Shown piece after piece: positions 43,441 to 57,600 of a DNA stretch of 64,000 nucleotides. The notes beneath the pieces were generated by a model. The model was not told the DNA's origin and searched no databases. It worked only from the letters and a program-made list of their open reading frames with translations. The translations under genes and the position numbers were made by a program. Numbering within the stretch: position 1 is the stretch's first letter; the number at the start of each line of letters is the position of its first letter. The stretch is taken from positions 2,913,001-2,977,000 of the forward strand of contig CATNEN010000003.1 of assembly GCA_950097015.1 (NCBI GenBank), in the 5' to 3' direction. This stretch comes from Macrostomum hystrix. Lineage: Eukaryota; Platyhelminthes; Macrostomidae.

Positions 43441-44700
43441 CGTTATGTAGATTATGCACTAAATATGTCAATTAATAACTATTGTTTTTTATACCATGAG
43501 CTCTGAATGGCTGAGCTAGGAGATGAGAGCAATGAGAGCATTACATCCAGACCAATAAAGTTAGTTTATCGTGTCATTTTATGAGCTAGCCAAACCAGAT
43601 AAGAACATTAAGATAAGAGTCTGACACAAACTTAAACTAAATAAATAAGCTAAGAAAATTCAACGGGATTGAAACCAATTTAAGGAGTTTAAGAATATTT
43701 TTACAAAACAAATTTAAAAAATGTAAAAACACGTCTTTTCTGCGTCAAAACTGCCACGGTGTTTTCTACAAAGGGATTAAAGCCAAACAATAACAATACT
43801 ATTTTAACTAACAGTTTAATAGAATAGTCACACAGAATACTTGGACCCGTGACAAACGCCTACTAAAAACAACTAATTAATGAATGCGCGTTAATACTTA
43901 TGCTAGAAAAAGACAATTTACACCGAGCAGCACCGATTACAAGTTACAACGTGTATTGGGATGGGCAAAGAGAAAAAAGCGTCCCTAAGATTATGTGTGT
44001 ATCAAAAAGGTTTATACATAAGGCCAACTCTGTTTATAGAGAGAGAAGGAAAAAGGTTTTCTTGTTGCTAAACGTGTAGCAAACTGCGATATGTACGCTT
44101 TGACGGCAACTACTAATTAAAGTATACATATAAATATTAATTAATAAATAAATATATTCTAGCTAGCTAATAAAGCTAAAAAATCCAAGAACATTCCGAA
44201 AGTAAATTAAAATAATGCTGCACTTTACTATTTAGTAGCCGATATAATAAAGACTATTTTATCGTGACGATTTCAAAATAGTTAAAAAATTAAAGAATTT
44301 AGCATACAAAACATACTAAAGTACATACGAAATCCGGCGACAACTTCGCAAAAGCAAGTAAACAAAACGGAACAAAAATATTAAGTCATTCAGTTTTGGA
44401 ACAAGCAAAGCAGGGACAGTTGCTACGGTGTGAACGAATCAAACAGCTAATCTTTTCATACAATATGCTGATTTGCTGAAGTAAAAATGTTTTGCATACA
44501 AAGGAATGGTGGACATTTTTTATAGTAAATCATTAAGTTAATATTTGATAAATCGAAACATAAGAATAAAGTCTACGGTTATAACAAAAATGTAGGTCTT
44601 TATCCAGAATTTAATTTAAATTGCGCCCTAGACCATAAAGTTCCGACTGAACTTTCTAGGAAAGGGTACTTCGGAGAGCCAGTGATAAACAAGGATTCTT
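43441..44700. other. AT-rich intergenic stretch, no gene seen
   Basis: Nothing recognised apart from short AT repeats. Confidence 0.45.
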
Positions 44701-44719
44701 TGTTGACCCATTAAGTTTG

Positions 44720-45090
44720 ACTTCGCTCTTATTGGCTGAGCCACAAATATTTACTAGAGCAGATTCAACTACGTCCAACGTGTGCGAATTTACTTTGTTT
44801 TTTTTTTACGATCGGTTGCGTTGATTTTAAGGTTTGAATTATTTCCTTACATTTTACTTACCTCTTATTGGCTGAGACGAAGTGTGGAGAGGGTTATAGC
44901 TGTATATAGCCTATTTGTTTACAGCTTTATGTTTCACTTGGCTCTCATTGGCTGAGACGAAGTGTGGAGAGGGTTATAGGGGAATATAGCCGGTCGATAT
45001 TTGTTTACAGATTAATATGTTTCACTTGACTCTCATTGGCTAAATCGGAGAGTGAAAATATTTTCTGCCCCAGCCAATAGGAGTTCAGGG
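44720..45090. repeat. ATTGGCTGAG-containing dispersed or duplicated repeat
   Basis: Three diverged copies start CTCATTGGCTGAG or CTTATTGGCTGAG. Two of them share GACGAAGTGTGGAGAGGGTT, then ATATAGCC and TTTGTTTACAG. The last, 45027-45086, runs CTCTCATTGGCTA to CAGCCAATAGGAG and looks like a small foldback. Related text lies in transporter intron 6. Confidence 0.55.
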
Positions 45091-45651
45091 AACTATTAGG
45101 CGGCAAAGTATGTACACTTGGGGCAGATAAGGAATGAATTTATGCTAAATTTCTTAATTTATAGACTTTGTTTATTACGTATTTCAGACTTCAGATTACA
45201 AATTTGACCCAATTTTATAATTATTTTATCACCAGAGTGTAATTAGAAAAAATGATCACGGAATAATTTGCGCAATTGAACTACCGCTTCTTAGCTTTTT
45301 CTAATAAATTAAATATTAAGTACTTATGTACATACAGCGAAAATTACGGCGACTTGCTTACGTTACGTAAAATACGGATATGCTGACAGAGAAAACAATA
45401 GGGAAATAGACAAAAGTACATATACGAAAGTAGTTCGCCGTTGAAAATATCAAGGTTTTTTTAATTTTTTATAAAAAAATTCTCTCTGTACAAGCAAATA
45501 AACTGCTAAACTAGATCAAACCAACTAGTATAACAAACAAGGAATACAAAAAGCACACACACTCACACACCGGCCTTAAAGAAAAAATAAACAAATATTT
45601 CTAAATCGACATTAAAACCGGATGTAGTCGATAAATCGAGAAAAACTACTA

Positions 45652-48600
45652 TTAAGAGGCTAGCAGACGATCGCCAGTTCGGACGTCTCGAATGGCTGCA
45701 GCCAAACGATGATCGCTGTCCTCGCTATGATCCTCATTGCTGCTATCCTCATTGGAGGCTGGCTTGGGATCTGGCAGGCTGTCCGAGCTAGATGCATCCC
45801 TCTGGTTGCTAGGCAAACGATTTTTATCAGCTAGAAGATAATCGGCCTCAGCTTTTTTTAGACGATCGGTGACAAGTTCGCGCTCTTTCCGCAGCCGCTC
45901 CAGACTGCTGTTGGTCTCCAAGCTGAGCCGTTGAACAGTCTCGTTGAGACGCTCGACATCTCGCAGTAAGCGACTCTCCCGATGCTGCTGATGACTATCC
46001 GGCGCTGACGCAACCGAATCCGGCGTGTCCGAGCGATAGGAAGATAGGCCGTCTGCGTTTGAGATCAAATTGAGTACAGTGTCTTAGGAAATTTGTAGAG
46101 AATATATTCAATTTGAGCTTTCTGTACTCAAGAAGAAACAGTAACAGTCGACTTTCAGATTTAAGTGAGCTCTTTAAACTAACATTGAGCTCATCTTTAA
46201 CAGTCATACCTGTTAAAGTGTTAAAGTTAAAGCTCAAAGAAAACCTTGAGCTCATCTTTGAAACTAGACTTGAGTACATCTTTAAACTAAACCTGAGCAC
46301 ATCTTTAAACTAACCTTGAGCACATCTTCAAACAAAACCTGAGCACACCTTCTCACTAGAGTTGAGCACAAATTTACACAAAAAATGAAGGACACAATCG
46401 CACTGAAGTTAACTTGAGTTGAGCACACATAAACTGCTCACCTTTCTCGCCATCGGTAGCATCCGTGGTAGCCTCATCCGTAGTGGCATTCTCAGCCAAT
46501 CTTCTGTCAATCTCGGCGTCAATATCGCGCTCCTGATAGTTTGGCCTATCGGCCAGAGTCTGTTTGCCAACATTGGCAGCCGCTTCAGCTGAAGTCTTCT
46601 TAGCGGCCAACATTAGTTCTCGAACAGCTTCAATGACGCGCAATTTGTCAGCTTCAGGATCAGACATTGTCGACTGCTGCTGCTGCTGCTGAGCTGACGG
46701 CGGCGGCGAGCTGGCATCACCGACAGCGGCTACAACGGATCCCAGAGTTGCAGCTGCCGCAGTAATCTCATCCTCATCGTCTGGCAGTTGATTTGGCACA
46801 GCCTGATCAGCTGTTTCCCAATCTGTGAACAGCCAGTCTCTAAATTTGATAATAGATTTAGTCAGAGCGATAAGATGAGCAGAATGCATTAGCATTGATT
46901 CCTGAGTACGCTGGCCGAATACTGAGGGAGCAAACACCATGGCCAAGTTGTACAGACGCATACGATTGTAGGCGCTTTGCTGGCTGACTAGGCCGAGATG
47001 ATTCACCAGGTATTGCAGTGTCCGCCTGTGACACTTGTGCTGCGGATGATCAGTGTGCTCATCCATCACGCCTAACAGTCTGTGAAGTTTCAGCATCCTG
47101 CTGGCATGATCTGGCAGCTTTTGAATAGCTAGAAAGTCGTTGTAATAGATAGCCGGAATCAAGGGATCGGGCAATTGCAATAGGAATCGTTTGAGCACAC
47201 TAGCAACAACATTGTACTCTAGCCAGAGCTCGCAGTTCGGATCCCACGCGTCGTAGGGCTTGGATAATTCCGCTTCTAGAGCGTCGATGTTGCGCGAATT
47301 GCCGCTAATCCTGTAGACGCCTTCGCGTCGAATAGCTCCGCATTCGATCACTCGACAGCACAGTTGGACTAGCAGCGGCACACCGTCTGGACCCATCGGG
47401 CACATGTGCAACGGCAGGCCGTAACTCCCTATCGACATTGCCGACATGCCAGACGGATCCGGCGATCTAGGGGCCAGCTGTTGAGGATTGTACATAATGT
47501 GCAATGGCACCTGCTGCTGCTGCTGATGCTTGCCGTCTTTAGCTGACCACAGGCTCTTGCCAAAATTGCGCAAAAGTTTTAGGCCAGTCTGGCGCGGCGA
47601 ATTGCCGGTTGGATCGTCTGCGCCGCCCGACGTGGCTGTGGCCGGGTGCAGCAACAGATGCTGCTGCTGCTGATGCGCCTGCGGCAACTGACGCAGTTTG
47701 GGAACGCTGCTTAACCGCTCCTATAAAGGATAGTTTAGATTTTATGTAAATTTGAAAACTAACTTGACAAATAATATAATAGGAAATACCAAAAAATACG
47801 AGGACTTTTTAGAAAATTCCGGGAAAGACAGGTGGATGTTTAAAATATTGAGCAGTCAATTTTGTATAATAATGCATCAATAAAAGGGAGGATATTCCCT
47901 AGGAGCAGTTAATACCAGGGTGATAATTTTAGTAAGAAGTTGGGAAATCCCAGACACAGGTAGTTATTACTAGGGAAATCCCAGAGATAGCTAGTTATGA
48001 CTAGGGAAATCCCAGAGATAGCTAGTTATGACTAGGGAAATCCCAGAGACAGCTAGTTATGACTAGGGAAATCCCAGAGACAGCTAGTTATGACTAGGGA
48101 AATCCCAGAGACAGCTAATCATGACTAGGGAAATCCCAGAGACAGCTAATCATGACTAGGGAAATCCCAGAGACAGCTAGTTATGACTAGGGAAATCCCA
48201 GAGACAGCTAATCATGACTAGGGAAATCCCAGAGACAGCTAATCATGACTAGGGAAATCCCAGAGACAGCTAATCATGACTAGGGAAATCCCAGAGAAAG
48301 GCAAAGCTAGTCATGACTAGGGAAATCCAAGAGACAGCTAGTCATGACTAGGGAAATCCCAGAGATGATTATGGATGAGAAATTCAAGGAGAAAATATTT
48401 TCTAGGCAGTACCTAGAGGCATTTATGACCAGCAAAGTCTTAAGGGACGATTTGGAATGGTAAATCGCGGGAGACTATAACATTGGAAATCCCAGACGAA
48501 GATTATGGATGGGTAAATCCCAGGAGACAATGGCGGATCGGAAATCCCTGGCGAGGATTAAGGTAAAGAAAGTCCTAAGTTAAAATTATGGATGCCGAAA

Positions 48601-51600
48601 TCCCTGGAGAAAATTATGGATTGGGAATTTCAGAAAACTATTATGGATGCATGGGGGAATTCCAGAAAACTATTATGCATGCATGGAGGAATTCCAGAAA
48701 ACTAGTATGCATGCATGGAGGAATTCCAGAAAACTAGTATGGATGCATGGGGGAATTCCAGAAAACTATTATGGATGCATGGGGGAAATCCAGAAAACTA
48801 TTATGGATGCATGGGGGAATTCCAGAAAACTATTATGCATGCATGGAGGAATTCCAGAAAACTAGTATGGATGCATGGGGGAATTCCAGAAAACTTGTAT
48901 GGATGCATGGGGGAATTCCAGAAAACTAGTATGGATGCATGGGGGAATTCCAGAAAACTATTATGGATGCATGGGGGAATTCCAGAAAACTATTATGGAT
49001 GCATGGGGGAATTCCAGAAAACTATTATGCATGCATGGGGGAATTCCAGAAAACTATTATGGATGCATGGGGGAATTCCAGAAAACTAGTATGGATGCAT
49101 GGAGGAATTCCAGAAAACTATTATGCATGCATGGGGGAAATCCAGAAAACTATTATGGATGCATGGGGGAATTCCAGAAAACTATTATGCATGCATGGGG
49201 GAATTCCAGAAAACTATTATGCATGCATGGGGGAATTCCAGAAAACGATTATGCATGCATGGGGGAATTCCAGAAAACTATTATGGATGCATGGGGGAAT
49301 TCCAGAAAACTATTATGCATGCATGGGGGAATTCCAGAAAACTATTATGCATGCATGGGGGAATTCCAGAAAACGATTATGCATGCATGGGGGAATTCCA
49401 GAAAACTATTATGCATGCATGGGGGAATTCCAGAAAACTATTATGCATGCATGGAGGAATTCCAGAAAACTATTATGCATGCATGGGGGAATTCCAGAAA
49501 ACTAGTATGGATGCATGGAGGAATTCCAGAAAACTATTATGGATGCATGGGGGAATTCCAGAAAACTATTATGCATGCATGGGGGAATTCCAGAAAACTA
49601 TTATAGATGCATGGGGGAATTCCAGAAAACTATTATGGATGCATGGGGGAATTCCAGAAAACTATTATGCATGCATGGGGGAATTCCAGAAAACTATTAT
49701 AGATGCATGGGGGAATTCCAGAAAACTATTATGGATGCATGGGGGAATTCCAGAAAGCTAGTATAGATGCATGGGGGAATTCCAGAAAACTATTATAGAT
49801 GCATGGGGGAATTCCAGAAAACTAGTATGGATGCATGGGGGAATTCCAGAAAACTAGTATGGATGCATGGGGGAATTCCAGAAAACTATTATGGATGCAT
49901 GGGGGAATTCCAGAAAACTATTATGGATGCATGGGGGAATTCCAGAAAACTAGTATGGATGCATGGGGGAATTCCAGAAAACTAGTATGGATGCATGGAG
50001 GAATTCCAGAAAACTATTATGGATGCATGGGGGAATTCCAGAAAACTATTATGCATGCATGGGGGAATTCCAGAAAACTATTATAGATGCATGGGGGAAT
50101 TCCAGAAAACTATTATGGATGCATGGGGGAATTCCAGAAAACTATTATGCATGCATGGGGGAATTCCAGAAAACTATTATAGATGCATGGGGGAATTCCA
50201 GAAAACTATTATGGATGCATGGGGGAATTCCAGAAAGCTAGTATAGATGCATGGGGGATTTCCAGAAAACTATTATAGATGCATGGGGGAATTCCAGAAA
50301 ACTAGTATGGATGCATGGGGGAATTCCAGAAAACTAGTATGGATGCATGGGGGAATTCCAGAAAACTAGTATGGATGCATGGGGGAATTCCAGAAAACTA
50401 GTATGGATGCATGGGGGAATTCCAGAAAACTATTATGCATGCATGGGGGAATTCCAGAAAACTATTATGGATGCATGGGGGAATTCCAGAAAGCTAGTAT
50501 AGATGCATGGGGGATTTCCAGAAAACTATTATATATGCATGGGGGAATTCCAGAAAACTATTATGGATGCATGGGGGAATTCCAGAAAACTATTATGGAT
50601 GCATGGGGGAATTCCAGAAAGCTAGTATGGATGCATGGGGGAATTCCAGAAAACTATTATGGATGCATGGGGGAATTCCAGAAAGCTAGTATAGATGCAT
50701 GGGGGAATTCCAGAAAACTATTATGGATGCATGGGGGAATTCCAGAAAACTAGTATGGATGCATGGGGGAATTCCAGAAAACTATTATGCATGCATGGAG
50801 GAATTCCAGAAAACTATTATGCATGCATGGGGGAATTCCAGAAAACTATTATGGATGCATGGGGGAATTCCAGAAAACTATTATGGATGCATGGGGGAAT
50901 TCCAGAAAACTATTATGGATGCATGGGGGAATTCCAGAAAACTATTATGCATGCATGGGGGAATTCCAGAAAACTATTATGCATGCATGGGGGAATTCCA
51001 GAAAACTATTATGGATGCATGGGGGAATTCCAGAAAACTAGTATGCATGCATGGGGGAATTCCAGAAAACTATTATGGATGCATGGGGGAATTCCAGAAA
51101 ACTATTATGGATGCATGGGGGAATTCCAGAAAACTATTATGGATGCATGGGGGAATTCCAGAAAACTATTATGCATGCATGGGGGAATTCCAGAAAACTA
51201 TTATGGATGCATGGGGGAATTCCAGAAAACTATTATGGATGCATGGGGGAATTCCAGAAAACTATTATGGATGCATGGGGGAATTCCAGAAAACTATTAT
51301 GGATGCATGGGGGAATTCCAGAAAACTATTTGTGAGGCATGGGGGAATTCCAGAAAACTAGTATGGATGCATGGGGGAATTCCAGAAAACTAGTATGGAT
51401 GCATGGGGGAATTCCAGAAAACTATTATAGATGCATGGGGGAATTCCAGAAAACTATTTTGGATGCATGGGGGAATCCCAAGCCAAGAAGAAAACTAATA
51501 TGTCCCGAGAAACATAGAATGAATAAATTTGAGAAACTCTTAAACAGGCCTTTCTTATTTGAACCGAATTAAAATGACTTACCTGCAAAGCCTTCAAGCA

Positions 51601-54600
51601 TCGGTCATCGTCATCGTGCCGAAACGACAGCTGCCACTCCGGTGTAATTAGGCGCAATTTTTTTCGCCTGTAACTAGTTCCGCACTCTCTGCCTATAGCG
51701 AGGCTAAACTGTGCCAAAGGCTGCTGCTGAACGGCCACTGGCAACGGACTGTTGTCCTTAGCAACGCCAATACCAACAGGTATGACTGTCAGAGCAGAGT
51801 CCGGTTCAACACTCAAATTGGCGTCGAAAGTGTGCGGCAACGAAACGGCAATCTGTATTTATAAAGGCCAATAGATTCAAATGAAAGCGAACCGGTAGGA
51901 GCGATTGGCTAAATTAGCCCAACCAAAAATGTAAACAGTTGGACAGGGTTTCACACGGGGGCAAGCACCGCATAATTAGCTTGTGCTTGCTGCACTTGCG
52001 AAATAAATAAACGGTTTTTTTATAAGCGGGGTAAATTTCAGTCGCTTTTCTAAATGATGGATGAGTGGCAGACCGGTCTAACGCGTTTGCCTCTCGCACC
52101 TGAGGTCCCTGAGCTCGATTCCGCGGCGAGGTCATACTCATTTGGGGCGCAGACGTAGATGAGAAGGCTTGGGGGGCCTGTGGAGCAATTTTCGCCCTTT
52201 AAGGTCAACCTAAAAGGCACAGTGAGAGTGTGTGCCTGCGTACAGTATCTGTGTGCGTGTGTGCTCAGGAGTTAGCGAAATGAGCAGAATTGCCTCCTCA
52301 CTGGCTGCAGGTCTAGTGTCAACAAATAATGTGCCCGCAGCTCTCCTGCAATTATCTTTTTTTGTTTTCATTTTGGTAGTTAAAACTTTAAAATAAGGAT
52401 TTTTATGATTATAAAAGCAGATATTCTCTTGCTGGAAATTTTGAAAAAAAAATTGATTTCCGAAAATAATTTTCCAAAAGTATGAGTTATGCCTCCAGCC
52501 TCATTCTGAGACAACCTGGGACTCTTCAGGCAGGGATTCTCCATAGAGGGATTCCCTAACTAGAAAATACCAAATGAGATTCCCTAAGAAGGGATTCTCC
52601 ATAGAGGGATTCCCTAACTAGAAAATACCAAATGAGATTCCCTAAGAAGGGATTCTCCAAAGAGGGATTCCCTAACTAGAAAATACCAAATGAGATTTCC
52701 TAAGAAGGGATTCTCCAAAGAGGGATTCCCGAACTAGATATTACAAAATGAGATTCCCTAAGAAGGGATTCTCCATAGAGGGATTCCCTAACTAGAAAAT
52801 ACCAAATGAGATTCCCTAAGAAGGGATTCTCCAAAGAGGGATTCCCTAACTAGAAAATACCAAATGAGATTTCCTAAGAAGGGATTCTCCAAGGACGGAC
52901 TCCCTAAACAGGGATTCTCAAAAGAGGGATTCCCTAAGCAGGGATTCTCCAAATAGGGATTCCCGAACTAGATATTACAAAATGAGATTCCCTAAGCAGG
53001 GATTCTCCAAAGAGGGATTCCCTAACTAGATGTTAACAAAGGAGATTCCCTAAGCAGGGATTCTCCAAGGAGGGATTCCCTAACTAGATGTTAACAAAGG
53101 AGATTCCCTAAGCAGGGATTCTCCAAGGAGGGATTCCCTGACTAGATATTACCAAAGGAGATTCCTTAAGCAGGGATTCTCCAAAGAGGGATTCCCTGAC
53201 TATAAATTACCAAAGGTGATATTTCGACTTATAGATACAAAAAACTAAGCTCACTAAAAGCGACTTTACAAACAATAGCTAGAAAGAAGAGCTCCTTACC
53301 TTTCCGTCTGGACAGCGTTCAACAGTAACAGAGAACACGGCGCTAATATCCTGCTGCTGAGCTGCCTGACTGTCAACAATCAGCTGAGGCGGCGGCGAAG
53401 ACATAGCCTGCCGCGAATCCAACGCTTCGAAAGACTGCGCCCGACGATCGCCAACACCGATGCTGCCAGAGAAGGCCTGACGCTGTAGCTGACGCTGCTG
53501 CTGCTGCTGCTGCTTGTTGTGATAATGTTTCGATTCCCCAGCCTTTAGCAGGGCGTCCTTGACTGCAGGCGTCTTGACAATTGGTAAAATAGTTTTGACC
53601 GAAATGCAATAATAAAGCTTGATAGTTAATAGGTACTTTCAGCAACTAGGAATATCTGGAGAAAAAATGTCGCTTTGCATTACAACAAAATCGACACTTT
53701 TTAAGTGAGCGGCGAATAAAGGAATCAGCAAATAGGCAGGCATCGATTAATAGGCCGACATCAACTACGCAGCAGATTTAGCGCGATATATATACTCGCA
53801 TATAATGAAACTAAAGCTGATTTCACTAGATACAATTTTCTAGAGCAAAGAACTTGCTTACTAGAAAACTTGGAAACTATAATTGCGCGATAGATCTAAT
53901 TCTATGCCCAGACACACACACATAACACAAAAGCACCCGTTCATAACGCCAGTATATTATTAGCTTTAATATACTTACTGAAACTGCTTAATGCTTATCT
54001 ATTTCGACATGCAAATAGTTGTGCACACAAAAAGCAAAACATTTTATTGCAGCGGCATGCAGTAGACTGCAGTAGAAGCAGCCGATGTAACCGTAAATTG
54101 TGCGGAAACCGCCGAAGAATCACCCGAACCAGTGGCCCATGGGACAACCAGATAATTATTTACGGGCGATTCCTCGGCGGTTTCTGAGCATGGAATCTTC
54201 CGAACTGGAGGATTCTTTGGGTGATTCCATTTCGCCACCAAGAAGCACCGAGAAAACGCCCAGTTGGGTAGATTCTAAGCATGGAATCATCCGATTGGTA
54301 TGTTTCCAGCGTTCGGCTGTTTCTTTTTCTGGAAACACCGCAGATTCCAACTGGAATCACCCAAAGAAACATCCCTATTTTCTAGCGGGTTGTTTTTGAA
54401 AGCGAAATTTTTACTAATATAAACAGGAGAAAAAATATTGAATATTTCTGTGCAGATATCTATGCCTACTATTAGTAAGATGTAGTAACAGGAGATTATA
54501 ATCCGATAGTAATTTTATTAGATAATTTTTAGCCAAGCAAATCGAAAGCAACAAATACGGACAGCAATAAGCTAAGCGTATGTTGCTACTGTTTAAAAAT

Positions 54601-57600
54601 CTATAAATAGTACTTGCAGTGCTTTCATCGAGACAAACCTGAGAATTATTCGCATCAATATCCACAGATGAGAATGTGAATTTCATAATATTTGCGCTAG
54701 ACTTCTGCAGAAGCCTACTAACAGTAGTAGTAGACGGATTGTGGAGAAAATTGCTAGTCAATTTCTCCGAGATGAATAGGCCGTCCTGACGAACTATAGT
54801 CACCGACTGGGACTAATTTAGGGAGTGGATTGTGTGGATTAAAACGGCATTTGTGACAGTTAGGGTGTCCTTTGCTATTAATAACACATCAAATAAATAA
54901 GCAAGCATGATATTAACACTACGGCGCAAAGCAGTTAAAAAATGATTTAAAAACTTACCGACTCGCCAAAAACGTTTTTCAATTTCTTCACTCTAGGAGT
55001 GGATGCCACATTATGATTGGTTGGCTGTATAGCTGTTGGGTGATACCTCTGCTGCTGCTGCTTCCGTTGTTGAAAATGATGACGATCTGCCACCGCTTCT
55101 TGAGAATTGCTCCTGGACTGTCTAGCTGGCTTAGCTTCTGTTAATTCGTTATGCATCGTATACAAAGGGATTTTAATTACTCGATCTGGGATTTGATCAC
55201 ACAGATGGAGGATTACAAAAGAACGATTGTAGATTCCTCAATTGAGGATTTGAATTCCTAGATTGGGGATTTGAATTCCTAGATTGGGGATTTGAATTCC
55301 TAGATTAAGGATTTGAATTCCTAGATTGGGGATTTGAATTCCTAGATTGGGGATTTGAATTCCTAGATTAAGGATTTGAATTCCTAGATTGGGGATTTGA
55401 ATTCCTAGATTGAGGATTTGAATTCCCAAATTGAGGATTTGAATTCCTAGATTGGGGATTTGAATTCCTAGATTGGGGATTTGAATTCCTAGATTGAGGA
55501 TTTGAATTCCTAGATTAAGGATTTGAATTCCTAGATTGAGGATTTGAATTCCTAGATTGAGGATTTGAATTCCTAGATTGAGTATTTCAATCCATAGACT
55601 AAGGATTTAAAGTCATATATTAATAATTAGGGATTTGAATTCCTAGATTGAGGATTTGAATTCCCAAATTGAGGATTTGAATTCCCAAATTGAGGATTTG
55701 AATTCCTAGATTAAGGATTTGAATTCCTAGATTAAGGATTTGAATTCCTAGATTGGGGATTTGAATTCCCAAATTGAGGATTTGAATTCCCAAATTAAGG
55801 ATTTGAATTCCTAGATTAAGGATTTGAATTCCTAGATTAAGGATTTGAATTCCTAGATTGGGGATTTGAATTCCTAGATTGAGGATTTGAATTCCTAGAT
55901 TAAGGATTTGAATTCCTAGATTGGGGATTTGAATTCCTAGATTGAGGATTTGAATTCCTAGATTGAGGATTTGAATTCCTAGACTAAGGATTTCAATCCC
56001 TAGACTAAGGATTTACAGTCATATTATGATTGAGGATTTGAATTCTAAGATTTAGTATGTGAGTTCTGAGACAAAAAAATTAATTCTTTGATTAATGAAT
56101 CAAATCTATTTTGATTTCCACAAAAAATGACCAATAGAAACGCACCAGTAGAGGCAGCCGAAACTGCCACAATGTCGCCCTGTTCAACAAAACCAGCAGC
56201 TTCGTCATCATCGTCAGCGTCTTCAATGTCGCCTGGACCGCAAATCGGCGCTCCGATAGTTGTAGGCGCCGATGGAGTGGACGACTTTGACGACAATCTC
56301 GGCCTAGGCTGGGTGGCATAGATACCACCGCCGCTGCTGCTGCCACCGCCGCTTCGACCGCCGCCATGCCGGCGATGATGATGATGAGGCTGCTGCTGCT
56401 GTTGCTGGCGTAGCTCCGTCTGTCCGCCTGGCAAACCCGACGCTAGCACATCCACAAGAGGATCCTCGTCGAATTCTTTGATATACATTGGCGACGAGAT
56501 TGGCGATCTAGACGCGGCCAACTGCAGCGACCGAGAACTGCCAGAAATCTTTGAGGCGCTCAACAGATCCGGACTGCTGGCATTGGTGATTACCGGTGAA
56601 TAGCCGCGCTTGATCACCACTTTAGGCGAGGGCGATGCTACGGCTAGGCGTTCGGGCGTATAGATTCGAGTCTTCTTAGTAATTTTCGGAGCGAATTCTT
56701 CTTCGTCAGCTTCGGCGTCGACTTCAAGATCGATGGCGACGACTGTGGCAGCCGAGCTGCGGCGATGCGATACGGCGACGCCGCTGACGCCGGAGCTGCC
56801 GGAAGCCGACGATGCGACATTGTAACAGGACTGGCTCATTGTTAGCATGCCGCCGGGTTCGTTGCTAGGGCCGCTACTGTCAGAAATTTGCTGCTGCTGC
56901 TGCTGCTGCTGATTTGGTGCTTCCAGTACAGTGAAAGATATGCTGTTTAGCTGGCTAGAAGATTGGGTTGGGAAATATTAAGCGACTTGAGAAAATTTCA
57001 TTTTGTGTGTGAAATGTTTTAGGTCACTTATTCAGTCCATGGACCGGGGGCCCGCTGGGTAAACAATGCTATCTTGTTTTAGAACAAAAATAATAGTTTC
57101 CTTTTGCCAAGGATTCGAACTCACGATCTTCGAACCCCATGAGAATTTAAATGAATGGGATAAATTGTAGTCTTAAAGCGTCATGACTGTTGAATTATTT
57201 GAACTATCCCGAAAAGGGAACATGCCCAAAAATTTATGCTTAATGATAGTTTTATTGAATTAGAACATTGCATTGCATACTCGTAACATACTACTGGAAT
57301 GAAAGATTAACGCAACATTTATTGGCTTCACTGCTTGATAAGAATGCATGCGAAAATTTGCGCATTAGAAGTAGCAGTAGTATAAACTGTTATAAACCAA
57401 CTAAACAATTATATCAGCGGATGACTGGCAGAGTGGAAAGACCCAAACACAGACAGTATACAGAAACTGACTTCCGAAACTAACTTTCCGCCACGCTCGA
57501 CAGTAGCTCTCTGCTCATATAATAGACTCAAAACGGCGCATTTTAACACAAACCATAGCTATAGACGTTGCTGCATCCGAGATAGAGCATGGCAAAATGC

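Noticed and set aside
48647-51572. Many overlapping plus-strand frames (MHGGIPEN repeats)
   Set aside because: They come from the 32-bp array, which cycles through all three registers; intronic to SYD-1.
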